From: Acidiferrobacteraceae bacterium
GTDB lineage: Bacteria > Pseudomonadota > Gammaproteobacteria > Arenicellales > UBA868
NCBI GenBank assembly: GCA_002724185.1
Contig: PBOB01000061.1
Coordinates: 24,048-88,047, forward strand
Reading direction: 5' to 3'
Length of the DNA stretch: 64,000 nt
Part shown: positions 46,139-54,368 of the stretch, piece by piece
How the letters are laid out: every line of letters starts with the position of its first letter
Numbering within the stretch: the stretch's first letter is position 1
Program-made: the position numbers and the translations under genes
The notes under the pieces: generated by a model
What the model saw: only the letters and a program-made list of their open reading frames with translations
What the model was told of the DNA's origin: nothing
Databases searched by the model: none

Positions 46139-47395
46139 ATGCCTAGTTCCAATAATAGTCATAACAGTAGTGCAGTCCCTGAAGGAGTTGTACAGCATGG
46201 CGCCATGGACTACAGCAGACCACCGGTAAATCTTGATGTGGTGCGGCGATATAGACTCGACAGACTGCGACAAGAAATGATGAAGCATGATGTGGCAGGC
46301 CTATTGCTATTTGATCCTCTGAATACTCGTTATGCTACTGATTCATCTAATATGCAGATTTGGTGTACGCATTATGAGACGCGCTGCGTTTTTGTTGCTT
46401 TGGAAGGCCCAGTAATTCTTTTTGATTATGGGCCCTATCCACATTTGACTGATGGGTTATCTTTAGTGGATGAGCATCGTGCTATTCCTCCATTCTACTA
46501 TTTTGCCGCTGGTGATCTCGTTGAAGAGAGAGTTAGAGAGTTTGCAATACAAATAGACGATCTAATTTCTAATTATGGAGGTGGTAACCGACGCTTAGCA
46601 ATAGATCGCCTATCTTTCATCGCGACTGATGCTATCCGAGAGAAGGGTCTAACTTTGCTGGACGGTCAGGCGATTACAGAAAGAGCTCGATCAATTAAAT
46701 CATCCGAAGAGATCGTGCTAATGGAAGCATCGATGGCTGTTTGTGAGGCAGGATGCAGGGCAATGGAAGATGCCTTAGTACCTGGCATTACGGAGAATGC
46801 TCTTTGGGCACAATTGCATGAAACGAATATAAGATTAGGTGGTGAATGGATTGAGACTCGTCTTTTGTCATCAGGTCCACGCACCAATCCATGGTTTCGG
46901 GAGTGTTCTATGCGCCCAATAGAAGAAGGCGATTTAGTTTCGTTTGATACAGATTTAATTGGTCCCTATGGGTATTGTTCAGACATGTCACGATCATGGC
47001 TATGTGGCGATAAACCAAGTGATGAGCAACGACGTCTTTATTCATTGGCGTACGAGCAAATTGAAACAAACATTGCTATTGTAAAAGCAGGGCTCTCGTT
47101 TGCAGAAATTTCGGAGAAATGCTGGAGCATACCCGAAGAATTTATTTCAAATCGGTATTCAGTTTTAATGCACGGTGTAGGACTGGCAGATGAGTATCCA
47201 AGTATCAAGCATTCAGTTGACTACGATACAGGCGCCTATAATGGAGTTCTTGAAGAAGGGATGACGATATGTGTTGAATCGTTTATTGGAGCTTATGGTG
47301 GGCGAGAGGGAGTAAAACTAGAGGAGCAGCTAATAGTAACTGGAACAGGTGTTAAGAGAATGTCAACGTACCCATATAAATTGGATTGGTTATAG
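46139..47395 (+). CDS. dddP: DddP-type M24 enzyme, candidate DMSP lyase
   Basis: A 418-residue M24-fold protein whose conserved blocks match what I remember of the DMSP lyase DddP: FDPLNTRYATDSSNMQ, GGEWIETRLLSSGPRTNPWF, SFDTDLIGPYGYCSD, LMHGVGLADEYP and KLEEQ. All five metal-site residues are present (two Asp, His, two Glu). DddP cleaves dimethylsulfoniopropionate to DMS and acrylate in the cytoplasm. Its stop abuts the next start codon with no gap (TAG-ATG). An alternative is another metallo-hydrolase of the same subfamily; assay would decide. Confidence 0.75.
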   Translation: MPSSNNSHNSSAVPEGVVQHGAMDYSRPPVNLDVVRRYRLDRLRQEMMKHDVAGLLLFDPLNTRYATDSSNMQIWCTHYETRCVFVALEGPVILFDYGPYPHLTDGLSLVDEHRAIPPFYYFAAGDLVEERVREFAIQIDDLISNYGGGNRRLAIDRLSFIATDAIREKGLTLLDGQAITERARSIKSSEEIVLMEASMAVCEAGCRAMEDALVPGITENALWAQLHETNIRLGGEWIETRLLSSGPRTNPWFRECSMRPIEEGDLVSFDTDLIGPYGYCSDMSRSWLCGDKPSDEQRRLYSLAYEQIETNIAIVKAGLSFAEISEKCWSIPEEFISNRYSVLMHGVGLADEYPSIKHSVDYDTGAYNGVLEEGMTICVESFIGAYGGREGVKLEEQLIVTGTGVKRMSTYPYKLDWL

Positions 47396-48394
47396 ATGTA
47401 TAGATCAGAGCCAGTTACCATTGATTGCCTGCAATATTGTAATTGGTCGTCGTCCATCTATGATCAGATGGCTGCGGGGTCCGTTGATGCGGTGCACGTT
47501 ACTATTTGCTATCACGAGAATTTTGTTGATACTGTCAAGAATATTGAGGATTGGAATAGAAGATTTCAGCGCTATCCCGAAAGACTAATGCTTGGGAGAA
47601 CAGCCGAAGATATATTGAGCGCAAAGGCAAAAGGCAAAACCGCAATATTCTTCGGTTTTCAAAACTGCACTCCCATTGAAGATGATATACATCGTATTGA
47701 AATATTTCATCAGTTGGGCGTGAGAATTATGCAGCTCTCTTATAACAATCAATCATTGCTTGCGACAGGCTGTTACGAGCAAGATGATGGCGGCATAACG
47801 CGTATGGGGCGTCAAGTGATTCAAGAAATGAATCGGGTAGGGTTGCTAATTGATATGAGCCATTCTGCCGAACGGTCAACGCTTGAAGCAATTGAGCATT
47901 CAACGCGACCCATCAGCATTACTCATGCAAATCCATTTTCGTGGCACCCAACATTGCGAAACAAGTCAGACACAGTGCTAAGGGCGCTTGCTGAAAGTGG
48001 TGGAATGTTGGGTCTATCTCTTTATCCGCATCATCTGAAGAATGGTAGTAATTGTTTGGTCGAAGAATTTTGTCAAATGGTAGCCATAACTGCCGACAAT
48101 TTTGGTGTCGATCATATTGGAATTGGTAGCGATTTATGCCAGGATCAACCGGATCACGTAGTAGACTGGATGCGTAATGGCCGATGGACGCGGGATAAAG
48201 ATTTTGGTGAAGATCCTTCAAGCTATGCCGGATTTCCAGATGACTTGACGTGGTTTAAGGATAATCGTGATTTTGGCAGTTTGCGCAAAGGACTTAATGC
48301 GGTGGGCTTTGATGCCGCAGAGATAAACCAAATCATGGGGGGTAACTGGCTTGAGTTTTTTCGCCAGTCCTTTGGTCCACGTCCATCTTCATGA
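47396..48394 (+). CDS. M19 dipeptidase-like protein with degenerate metal site
   Basis: A 332-residue TIM-barrel protein of the membrane (renal) dipeptidase fold: DAVHVTICYHENF, FFGFQNCTPIEDD, RIMQLSYNNQSLLATG, LLIDMSHSAERSTLEA and SITHANP. In catalytic members the first strand has HxD and a later Glu bridges the metals; here the first strand reads IDCLQYCNW (no HxD) and the Glu position is FQN, while the two later His (MSH, THA) are kept. A cysteine-containing variant subfamily, possibly with a changed reaction. It begins at the base after dddP's stop, so likely the same operon. Confidence 0.75.
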   Translation: MYRSEPVTIDCLQYCNWSSSIYDQMAAGSVDAVHVTICYHENFVDTVKNIEDWNRRFQRYPERLMLGRTAEDILSAKAKGKTAIFFGFQNCTPIEDDIHRIEIFHQLGVRIMQLSYNNQSLLATGCYEQDDGGITRMGRQVIQEMNRVGLLIDMSHSAERSTLEAIEHSTRPISITHANPFSWHPTLRNKSDTVLRALAESGGMLGLSLYPHHLKNGSNCLVEEFCQMVAITADNFGVDHIGIGSDLCQDQPDHVVDWMRNGRWTRDKDFGEDPSSYAGFPDDLTWFKDNRDFGSLRKGLNAVGFDAAEINQIMGGNWLEFFRQSFGPRPSS

Positions 48395-48422
48395 CGTTGT
48401 TTTAAGCGTCATAATTAGATGA

Positions 48423-50132
48423 GTGTTGAATATACAATGGCTGCCAACTAATCTAATGGATCAGGCACGGTTGAATTTACGCCCCCCAGAGCAGGTGATG
48501 CGTTTGGAACGTATGGGTGCCGCTTTTCAGACTCGAATAAGCTTTTCTCGGATCTTGTTACGGAGAATGCTGAGAGAGCAGTGGTGCATTAAACGTCAGA
48601 GCTTTAATTTGGATAATGATGGCTATGGTAATGCCGTCTATTCTGCTGTAGGGCCTGATAGAGCCTACAGCTTAGTGGCATTCTCGAATCACCTCGACGA
48701 CAGTCTCCGGACGGATAGGGTCATAGCAGAACAATGGGATGCAACATTTGTATTGTATGACGGTATACCCAGCAATGAAGAGGTTGCTAGGCTCAAGTTA
48801 AAAGTGCCTCGGCAAGAAGCTAGTCGATTTAATGAAAGCGAAATAGTTCTATCTAGGGCAAATCGGAGTGTGAGGTTATTTGACTACATCTGCAAGAAAC
48901 TTTCAGACGGAATTCAACCAGATATAAATAGACTAATAGATGTTGGTTATTTGATGCGTACTACAGCCGTGTACGGAAATGGGAAATTTGGCGTTATTGA
49001 TCGAGACCGTCTAGTTGACCGGCAAGAATTGATTGCTCCATTTCAGGCTGAGATGTTAACTGTGTATTTAATTAGATGTTTTTCTTTTGACCAGATTGAA
49101 CATATTGCTTATGCTCGATGCCCATCAAAATATGTACCCTTAGATAGGTCATGTAAACGATTCTTAGGCGTAGGCAATGCGACAGGATTGGGTATGGCAC
49201 CCTTCCTAGTCACCCATCCAGAACTAATCCACGGTTGGGTTTACGCTAAAGAGCGTGCACTAGCATACGTCCGGCAGACAGTTGATGTAATTCCCGATAA
49301 AGTACATAAATTTAGGAATCTCATAAAGCGAGCGGAGCAGCATCTCGAACAATGGAGGGTCTCTGACCGACAACAAAATATAACCATACGCCAGGTACGC
49401 CAAGATCTACAACAGCTTGCACAGTTTGTGGAGAGCGCCGAATTCATGTCACAAACTGCTCACAAATGGGATCTAGTATATTTATGGTGCGAAGAGAATT
49501 GCGTGCTAGAGATGCAAGAGCTTATAGTGAGTGTACTTATTGAGTTGTATCCAGAGTTGGTAGACGAGTTCGCGGAGAACTTAAGCTTTGATCGATGTAT
49601 TGATATTGATGCAAGTCAGTCTATTATAGAACTAGTGCAGAATATTGAAGCAGTTTACGATTGGGCGCTTGCTATTGATTTCGATATTTCTGAGAATCAG
49701 AAATATTTTTGGTATGTTTCGGAGAATAAGCTAGAGCCCAGATTAGGCCTTCGCTACGATGAGTTAGGTTCAGATAGAGAGCTTGCACTAGATATTTCGC
49801 GCGCGGTTCAAAGCCTCTATAGATGTCTTTTAGAATCAAATCACCAGTTACCACTTTCAGAATTTTTATTAGCTCATCCGGAGCATAGGCATACGGTAAA
49901 TCGAATTCAGACCATAAGAACTCATAACTACGGAGAAGTGCGTGATAATCTAATTGGAGAAAATTGTGTTCCAGTTGATTTGCTTCGTTATAAATTGGCG
50001 TTTATGGGCGCTTCTAAGTTTGACCCAAAGTCTTCATTATGGATGCGCATTACCCTGTTCCAGGGTGCACCGCTCGCCGACGAACTGGATAACCAGAACT
50101 ATGACGATTGGTTTTTGCCTGTTATGAATTGA
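48423..50132 (+). CDS. large protein of unknown function (569 aa)
   Basis: I do not recognise this gene. It starts 28 bp after the M19-like gene (GTG 48423, or ATG 48456). Features seen: LFDYICKKL helix, a glycine-rich stretch FLGVGNATGLGMAPFLV at about residues 248-264 that could bind a nucleotide, a charged helical/coiled stretch at about 295-345, and a conserved-looking C-terminal part (LLRYKLAFMGASKFDP, SLWMRITLFQGAP). No transmembrane helices or signal peptide. It lies between the dipeptidase-like and DUF3726-like genes, suggesting a joint metabolic function. Confidence 0.55.
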   Translation: MLNIQWLPTNLMDQARLNLRPPEQVMRLERMGAAFQTRISFSRILLRRMLREQWCIKRQSFNLDNDGYGNAVYSAVGPDRAYSLVAFSNHLDDSLRTDRVIAEQWDATFVLYDGIPSNEEVARLKLKVPRQEASRFNESEIVLSRANRSVRLFDYICKKLSDGIQPDINRLIDVGYLMRTTAVYGNGKFGVIDRDRLVDRQELIAPFQAEMLTVYLIRCFSFDQIEHIAYARCPSKYVPLDRSCKRFLGVGNATGLGMAPFLVTHPELIHGWVYAKERALAYVRQTVDVIPDKVHKFRNLIKRAEQHLEQWRVSDRQQNITIRQVRQDLQQLAQFVESAEFMSQTAHKWDLVYLWCEENCVLEMQELIVSVLIELYPELVDEFAENLSFDRCIDIDASQSIIELVQNIEAVYDWALAIDFDISENQKYFWYVSENKLEPRLGLRYDELGSDRELALDISRAVQSLYRCLLESNHQLPLSEFLLAHPEHRHTVNRIQTIRTHNYGEVRDNLIGENCVPVDLLRYKLAFMGASKFDPKSSLWMRITLFQGAPLADELDNQNYDDWFLPVMN

Positions 50133-50140
50133 GTGTTGGC

Positions 50141-50839
50141 ATGCTTGCATCCTATAATGAGGTTCAGTTAATTGTTTACAAAGCTGCGTTAGCAGCTGGT
50201 GTACCACAGGGGCTAGCGGAGCTAGCCGGAGTCTCTGCAGCATGGCTGCATGTTAACGATCATGCCGGGATATGTACTATTGGGCGCGCAATTGCTAATT
50301 TGAATAACAATATCGCGAGACCAGTTAAGCTGAATACGCGGCCCGGGATTTTTCAAGCCGATGTTGAGAATAAGTTAGCATCAGTGCTCTATGCAACGCC
50401 CTCTATTATGGATTTGTTAAGAGATAAATTACCTATTAGTATTAAACGGCTAGATGAACCGCTTATGTTATTGGGCGCGTTAGTGCGTTATAGCGAATTG
50501 CGGAGACTGCATTGCACTTTAGACATTAGAAATGCACATGGTCAAACTAGCGTAGTAATAGCCGACGGGGAACACAGAATAGATAAGCCTGCTTTGTTGG
50601 ATAATTCTATTGATTCTGGCTTTAGTGTTAGTATCAATATTAATGCTGTGGCAGAAACACTCTCCATAAAAGATCCAAAGAAGCACGCAATAAGAGAGTG
50701 GCGTTCCACAAAAAATATTAGTGCGACTATGGAGAAACATTGGCATGAACTCCACAGACTTGCAGCAAGGAGTCTGGTACCGGAATCCCTTAAGTCGAAG
50801 AAAGATGGTGCAGGTGCTGGAACAATAGACAATGACTAA
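50141..50839 (+). CDS. DUF3726-like protein
   Basis: About 232 residues from ATG 50141, 8 bp after the previous stop. The opening YNEVQLIVYKAALAAGVPQ, then LAELAGVSAAWL, matches DUF3726 proteins as I remember them: an alanine-rich helical start (E-x2-L-x-KAA-x-GAG). The remainder alternates strands and short helices and ends in a basic, Lys-rich tail. Cytoplasmic. Family function unknown. Tight linkage to the 569-residue protein argues for a two-protein complex or a paired enzyme. Confidence 0.55.
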   Translation: MLASYNEVQLIVYKAALAAGVPQGLAELAGVSAAWLHVNDHAGICTIGRAIANLNNNIARPVKLNTRPGIFQADVENKLASVLYATPSIMDLLRDKLPISIKRLDEPLMLLGALVRYSELRRLHCTLDIRNAHGQTSVVIADGEHRIDKPALLDNSIDSGFSVSININAVAETLSIKDPKKHAIREWRSTKNISATMEKHWHELHRLAARSLVPESLKSKKDGAGAGTIDND

Positions 50840-50907
50840 ATTGTCGTTGTGTGTTTAGGTTGCCTTACTTGATAACCATGATCGTGTGCGATCTCTAGGA
50901 GCATTAT

Positions 50908-51864
50908 ATGAAAATTGGGTTTATTGGGTTAGGTAATGTGGGCGGCAAGTTAGCGACTAGTTTAGTACGCAGTGGTCATCATCTGATGGTACTAGATCTA
51001 AATCCAGATGCTAGCCAAGTGCTACTAGATCTTGGTGCAAGCCCTGCGGCATCTCCAAAAGAAATTGCACAAAATTGTGAGACTATCATCACTTGTTTGC
51101 CTAGCCCTTCTGCTAGTGCAGATGTCATGGAGGCCGAGGATGGAATTTTGTCTTTTCTGTCACCTGGCACTCTTTGGATGGAAATGAGCACTACAGACGA
51201 AGCTGAAGTAAAACGAATCAGCAGATTAGTAGCTAACAAGTCAGGCTCATCTCTTGATTGCCCGGTATCAGGAGGTTGTCATAGGGCCGCGACCGGTAAT
51301 ATCTCTATTTTTGTAGGCGGGGCAAGAGTTGACTTTGATCGGGCATTTCCGCTATTGCAGTCAATGGGCAGAAACATTCTGCATACGGGCTCCTTGGGAT
51401 CTGCATCCATTCTCAAAGTTGTTACAAACTACCTGGCTTCCGTCAATCTTATTGCTTTGGGAGAGGCGTTAATGACTACACATTGTGCCGGTATTGATCT
51501 GGGTGTAGCTTACGATGCTATACGCATTTCTTCTGGCAATTCTTTTGTGCATGAAACTGAGAGCCAATTAATTCTAAACGGTAGTCGGAATATTAACTTT
51601 ACACTTGACCTAGTTGTGAAAGACATGGGGCTGTTCGAGGCTGTTGCTGAAAAATCTGGTGTTCCATTGGAAATTGCTCCAATATTATCAAACATATTCA
51701 AGGACGGTGCGTTACGTTATGGCGGTCGAGAGTGGTCGTCGAATATCGTTCGTCGGCTTGAGGATGCTTGCGGTGTGAAGTTGCGTGCATCAGGGTTTCC
51801 ATCAGAGATTATAGATTCTGAGGATGAGATGATAGGAGTGGAGATATCAGGTTCACGTGATTGA
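50908..51864 (+). CDS. NAD(P)-dependent 3-hydroxyisobutyrate-dehydrogenase-like oxidoreductase
   Basis: A 318-residue beta-hydroxyacid dehydrogenase: MKIGFIGLGNVGGKLA (cofactor motif GxGxxG), CLPSPSASADVM, DCPVSGG (substrate motif), Lys in ILKVVTNYL (catalytic region) and a helical C-terminal domain. Members oxidise 3-hydroxyisobutyrate, tartronate semialdehyde, or 3-hydroxypropionate-type acids. The last could follow acrylate from DMSP cleavage, but this is inference. 68 bp after the DUF3726-like gene, in the same direction. Confidence 0.85.
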   Translation: MKIGFIGLGNVGGKLATSLVRSGHHLMVLDLNPDASQVLLDLGASPAASPKEIAQNCETIITCLPSPSASADVMEAEDGILSFLSPGTLWMEMSTTDEAEVKRISRLVANKSGSSLDCPVSGGCHRAATGNISIFVGGARVDFDRAFPLLQSMGRNILHTGSLGSASILKVVTNYLASVNLIALGEALMTTHCAGIDLGVAYDAIRISSGNSFVHETESQLILNGSRNINFTLDLVVKDMGLFEAVAEKSGVPLEIAPILSNIFKDGALRYGGREWSSNIVRRLEDACGVKLRASGFPSEIIDSEDEMIGVEISGSRD

Positions 51865-51945
51865 GCTTTCTGGTCTGATCGTTTTAACACTATCTGACGA
51901 GCACGTCTTCAAGGCGCTGAACTATTGGGTTCAAGCAAGGATTAT

Positions 51946-53169
51946 ATGGGTTTAGATTCTGATCGGCAGCAAGATGTGCCATATAAGCATCCTATACGAT
52001 GGCTAGTTCTAACTGGTGTATGGCTGCTCTACGCCGTATTTGGAGTCAGTATAGCTAGCCTTCCTCCATTAGTCTCAACAATAGAGGCAGATATAGGAAT
52101 TGGTCACGGTGCAATGGGAAGCGTGTTGGGTGCTTGGCAATTTGTTTACATATTAGCTGCTATACCTTGTGGAGTGCTTCTTGATCGAATTGGTGGGCGA
52201 CGCGCCTTTATAATTGGTTCGATGCTGATTGCCGCTTCAATGCTGAGCCGGAGTTTTGTTTCTGATTACACGCAATTATTAGTTTCGGTTGGATTATTTG
52301 GTCTTGGCGGTCCGATAATTTCTGCAGGCGCACCAAAAATCATCGCAGAATGGTTTGAAGGCAAGGAGCGGGGGCTCGCAATGGGCATCTATATTACTGG
52401 CCCTGGCATGGGGGCGATTGTGGCCTTATCACTGACAAATTCTCTTTTCATGCCCATGCTCGATGGGGACTGGAGAGCACTATTGAGGATCTGGGGTGCA
52501 TTGGCAGTAATCGCTACTCTAGTTTGGTTTGCTATCTCGCGTTTTCTAAGGCTGAGGGGTGAAGAAAGTCGAGATGTTAGTAATCCAGTAACGTCTATTT
52601 CAAGGATGATTGGCTTGCCTACCGTTCGACTCGTTCTCTTAATGAGCATTAGCGTTTTCTTTTTTGTCCATGGCATGGAGAATTGGCTGCCTGAGTTGTT
52701 GCGTGCTGGTGGCATGAGATTAGATCAGGCAGGTTTCTGGGCTGCAGTGCCGGTACTTGTAGCGATACTCGGAGCCTTGACTATTCCAAGGCTGGCATTG
52801 CCTCATCGCCGGGTACGAATATTATTGTTTCTATTCCTTTCGGCTGGTGCAGCAAGTGTGCTGTTGCAGTATCCAAGCGGACCATCGCTTTGGGGCGGAC
52901 TGCTGCTGGAGGGAATAGCAAGGTCATCAATGATGACTATTTTGATTCTTATTTTGGTTGAGATTGATGGTGTTGGCAAAAAGCGAGCAGGCACCGCTGG
53001 TGGCCTATTTTTTTCTGTTGCAGAGATCGGAGGTGTAGGTGGACCATTGGTGCTAGGTTTGTTATATGAAGTTACTGGTACGTTTTCTCTAGGTTTAATT
53101 GTAATGACAGCAAACTGTACGCTTTTAGTTGTCGCACTGTCACTGCTTAGGCGACATTCTAGTGCCTAG
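51946..53169 (+). CDS. major facilitator superfamily transporter
   Basis: About 407 residues, twelve helices, with GVLLDRIGGRRAF between helices 2 and 3. The start AAGG-ATTAT-ATG is preferred over TTG 51925. The second half is typical CynX/NarK-like MFS. It is 81 bp after the oxidoreductase and ends the DddP-M19-DUF3726 block, so it may import that block's substrate (inference). Confidence 0.8.
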   Translation: MGLDSDRQQDVPYKHPIRWLVLTGVWLLYAVFGVSIASLPPLVSTIEADIGIGHGAMGSVLGAWQFVYILAAIPCGVLLDRIGGRRAFIIGSMLIAASMLSRSFVSDYTQLLVSVGLFGLGGPIISAGAPKIIAEWFEGKERGLAMGIYITGPGMGAIVALSLTNSLFMPMLDGDWRALLRIWGALAVIATLVWFAISRFLRLRGEESRDVSNPVTSISRMIGLPTVRLVLLMSISVFFFVHGMENWLPELLRAGGMRLDQAGFWAAVPVLVAILGALTIPRLALPHRRVRILLFLFLSAGAASVLLQYPSGPSLWGGLLLEGIARSSMMTILILILVEIDGVGKKRAGTAGGLFFSVAEIGGVGGPLVLGLLYEVTGTFSLGLIVMTANCTLLVVALSLLRRHSSA

Positions 53170-53179
53170 CAGTTTAAAG

Positions 53180-53254
53180 TGGCGCTCCCTAGGGGAATCG
53201 AACCCCTGTTTCCGGCGTGAGAGGCCAGCGTCCTGACCGCTAGACGAAGGGAGC
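53180..53254 (-). tRNA. tRNA-Glu(CTC)
   Basis: 75-nt tRNA on the minus strand with encoded CCA. Acceptor GCTCCCT pairs with AGGGAGC. The anticodon loop CTCTCAC gives anticodon CTC (Glu, GAG codons) on a CTGGC/GCCGG stem with one wobble pair. T arm GGGGTTCGATTCCCC. The CTC isoacceptor is less common in gammaproteobacteria than TTC. Confidence 0.93.
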
Positions 53255-53590
53255 GTGCGTATGACCCATTCTACTGGCATTGTAATGAGCAATCTGTGCG
53301 TAGTGTGAGTTTTTTATCACAAGCTTTAGTTTAACAATAATTAACCTAGTTCTCCTGCAGAGCAGTCGCTGAAGGAGAGCTTACGACACATTTTCCAGTT
53401 GGTAAACTAGATATAGCAGGTTATAGGATTTGTGCGCGCAAAGATTTATTATCAAGTGCGGGATATGTGCTAAAGCGAACGATATATACTATTTCTTGCA
53501 ATGCAAAGCGTGAAATAAAGTCTCATGACCGAAAGAGTGAAGTTTAGGAGCATCATCGGAAACAGGCCACAACATCTAAAAGGAGGTAAG
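53255..53590. other. 336-bp intergenic region upstream of folK
   Basis: No gene apart from a short in-frame extension of folK (53525-53590) that lacks a ribosome-binding site. Composition is AT-rich in 53310-53345 and 53440-53520. A promoter for folK and the tRNA-Glu start signals should be here, but I cannot define box pairs confidently. Confidence 0.5.
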
Positions 53591-54112
53591 ATGGTCGAGC
53601 GGGAAACGACATACAGTTATGAGCTCAATGCTTGGATTGGAGTCGGTGCAAATTTGGGCAATCCAAAGAAAACTGTTCCCGCAGCTATACGACGACTAAA
53701 TGAGCAAGCACAAGTTAACGTGCAAAAAAGCTCATCACTGTACCAAACAAAACCTATTAGTAGTATTAGTCAGCCAGATTTTATCAATGCTGTAGTACGT
53801 GTTCGAACTTCTCTCGATCCAATGGAATTGTTAAATGTATTGCTTAAAGTGGAGTCAGAGTTTGGGCGTATACGAGATGACTCTGTAGATGGTCCTCGCG
53901 TATTGGATATGGACCTCCTAATATATTCAGATCTAATCCTTGATTTGCCAGAATTATCAGTCCCGCATCCCCGCTTAACCGAGCGCCTATTTGTCTTGAA
54001 GCCTTTACGGGAAATAGAAAGCTCAATCAAACTTCCTGGCTTGGGATCTATTGATCAATATATGCATGCTTGCCGTGATCAGAAAGTAAAAAAAGTATCT
54101 GATGGCAGATGA
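53591..54112 (+). CDS. folK: HPPK, 6-hydroxymethyl-dihydropterin pyrophosphokinase
   Basis: Folate-pathway kinase, about 173 residues from ATG 53591. The start is decided by a strong AAAGGAGGT just upstream. Family features: GVGANLGNPKKTV, SSLYQTKPI, FINAVVRVRT, DDSVDGPRVLDMDLLIY (metal-binding Asp pair and R) and LSVPHPRLTERLFVL. Transfers pyrophosphate from ATP to 6-hydroxymethyl-7,8-dihydropterin. An unrelated 22-residue upstream extension is in frame but poorly supported. Confidence 0.93.
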   Translation: MVERETTYSYELNAWIGVGANLGNPKKTVPAAIRRLNEQAQVNVQKSSSLYQTKPISSISQPDFINAVVRVRTSLDPMELLNVLLKVESEFGRIRDDSVDGPRVLDMDLLIYSDLILDLPELSVPHPRLTERLFVLKPLREIESSIKLPGLGSIDQYMHACRDQKVKKVSDGR

Positions 54113-54368
54113 ATATGGCAGGTTGAAAGATAACTATTTAGAATGTAGCTATTATTTTGGGCTAGCGACCGGAGCAGATTCGTTGCTGCAATAGTCCAAC
54201 AATCTTACAGAGTGGCAAATCGAACAACTCGTAAATGATCAACAAGGCTTAAAGGGGTCGTTGGGTCCGATCGTTGATTGTTCGGCTATAATGCCTGCTA
54301 GATACTTTGGCAATTGAAAGTAGCTACTAGAAGCATCACCATATTCATGGTAACTAAGGAAAATATTG

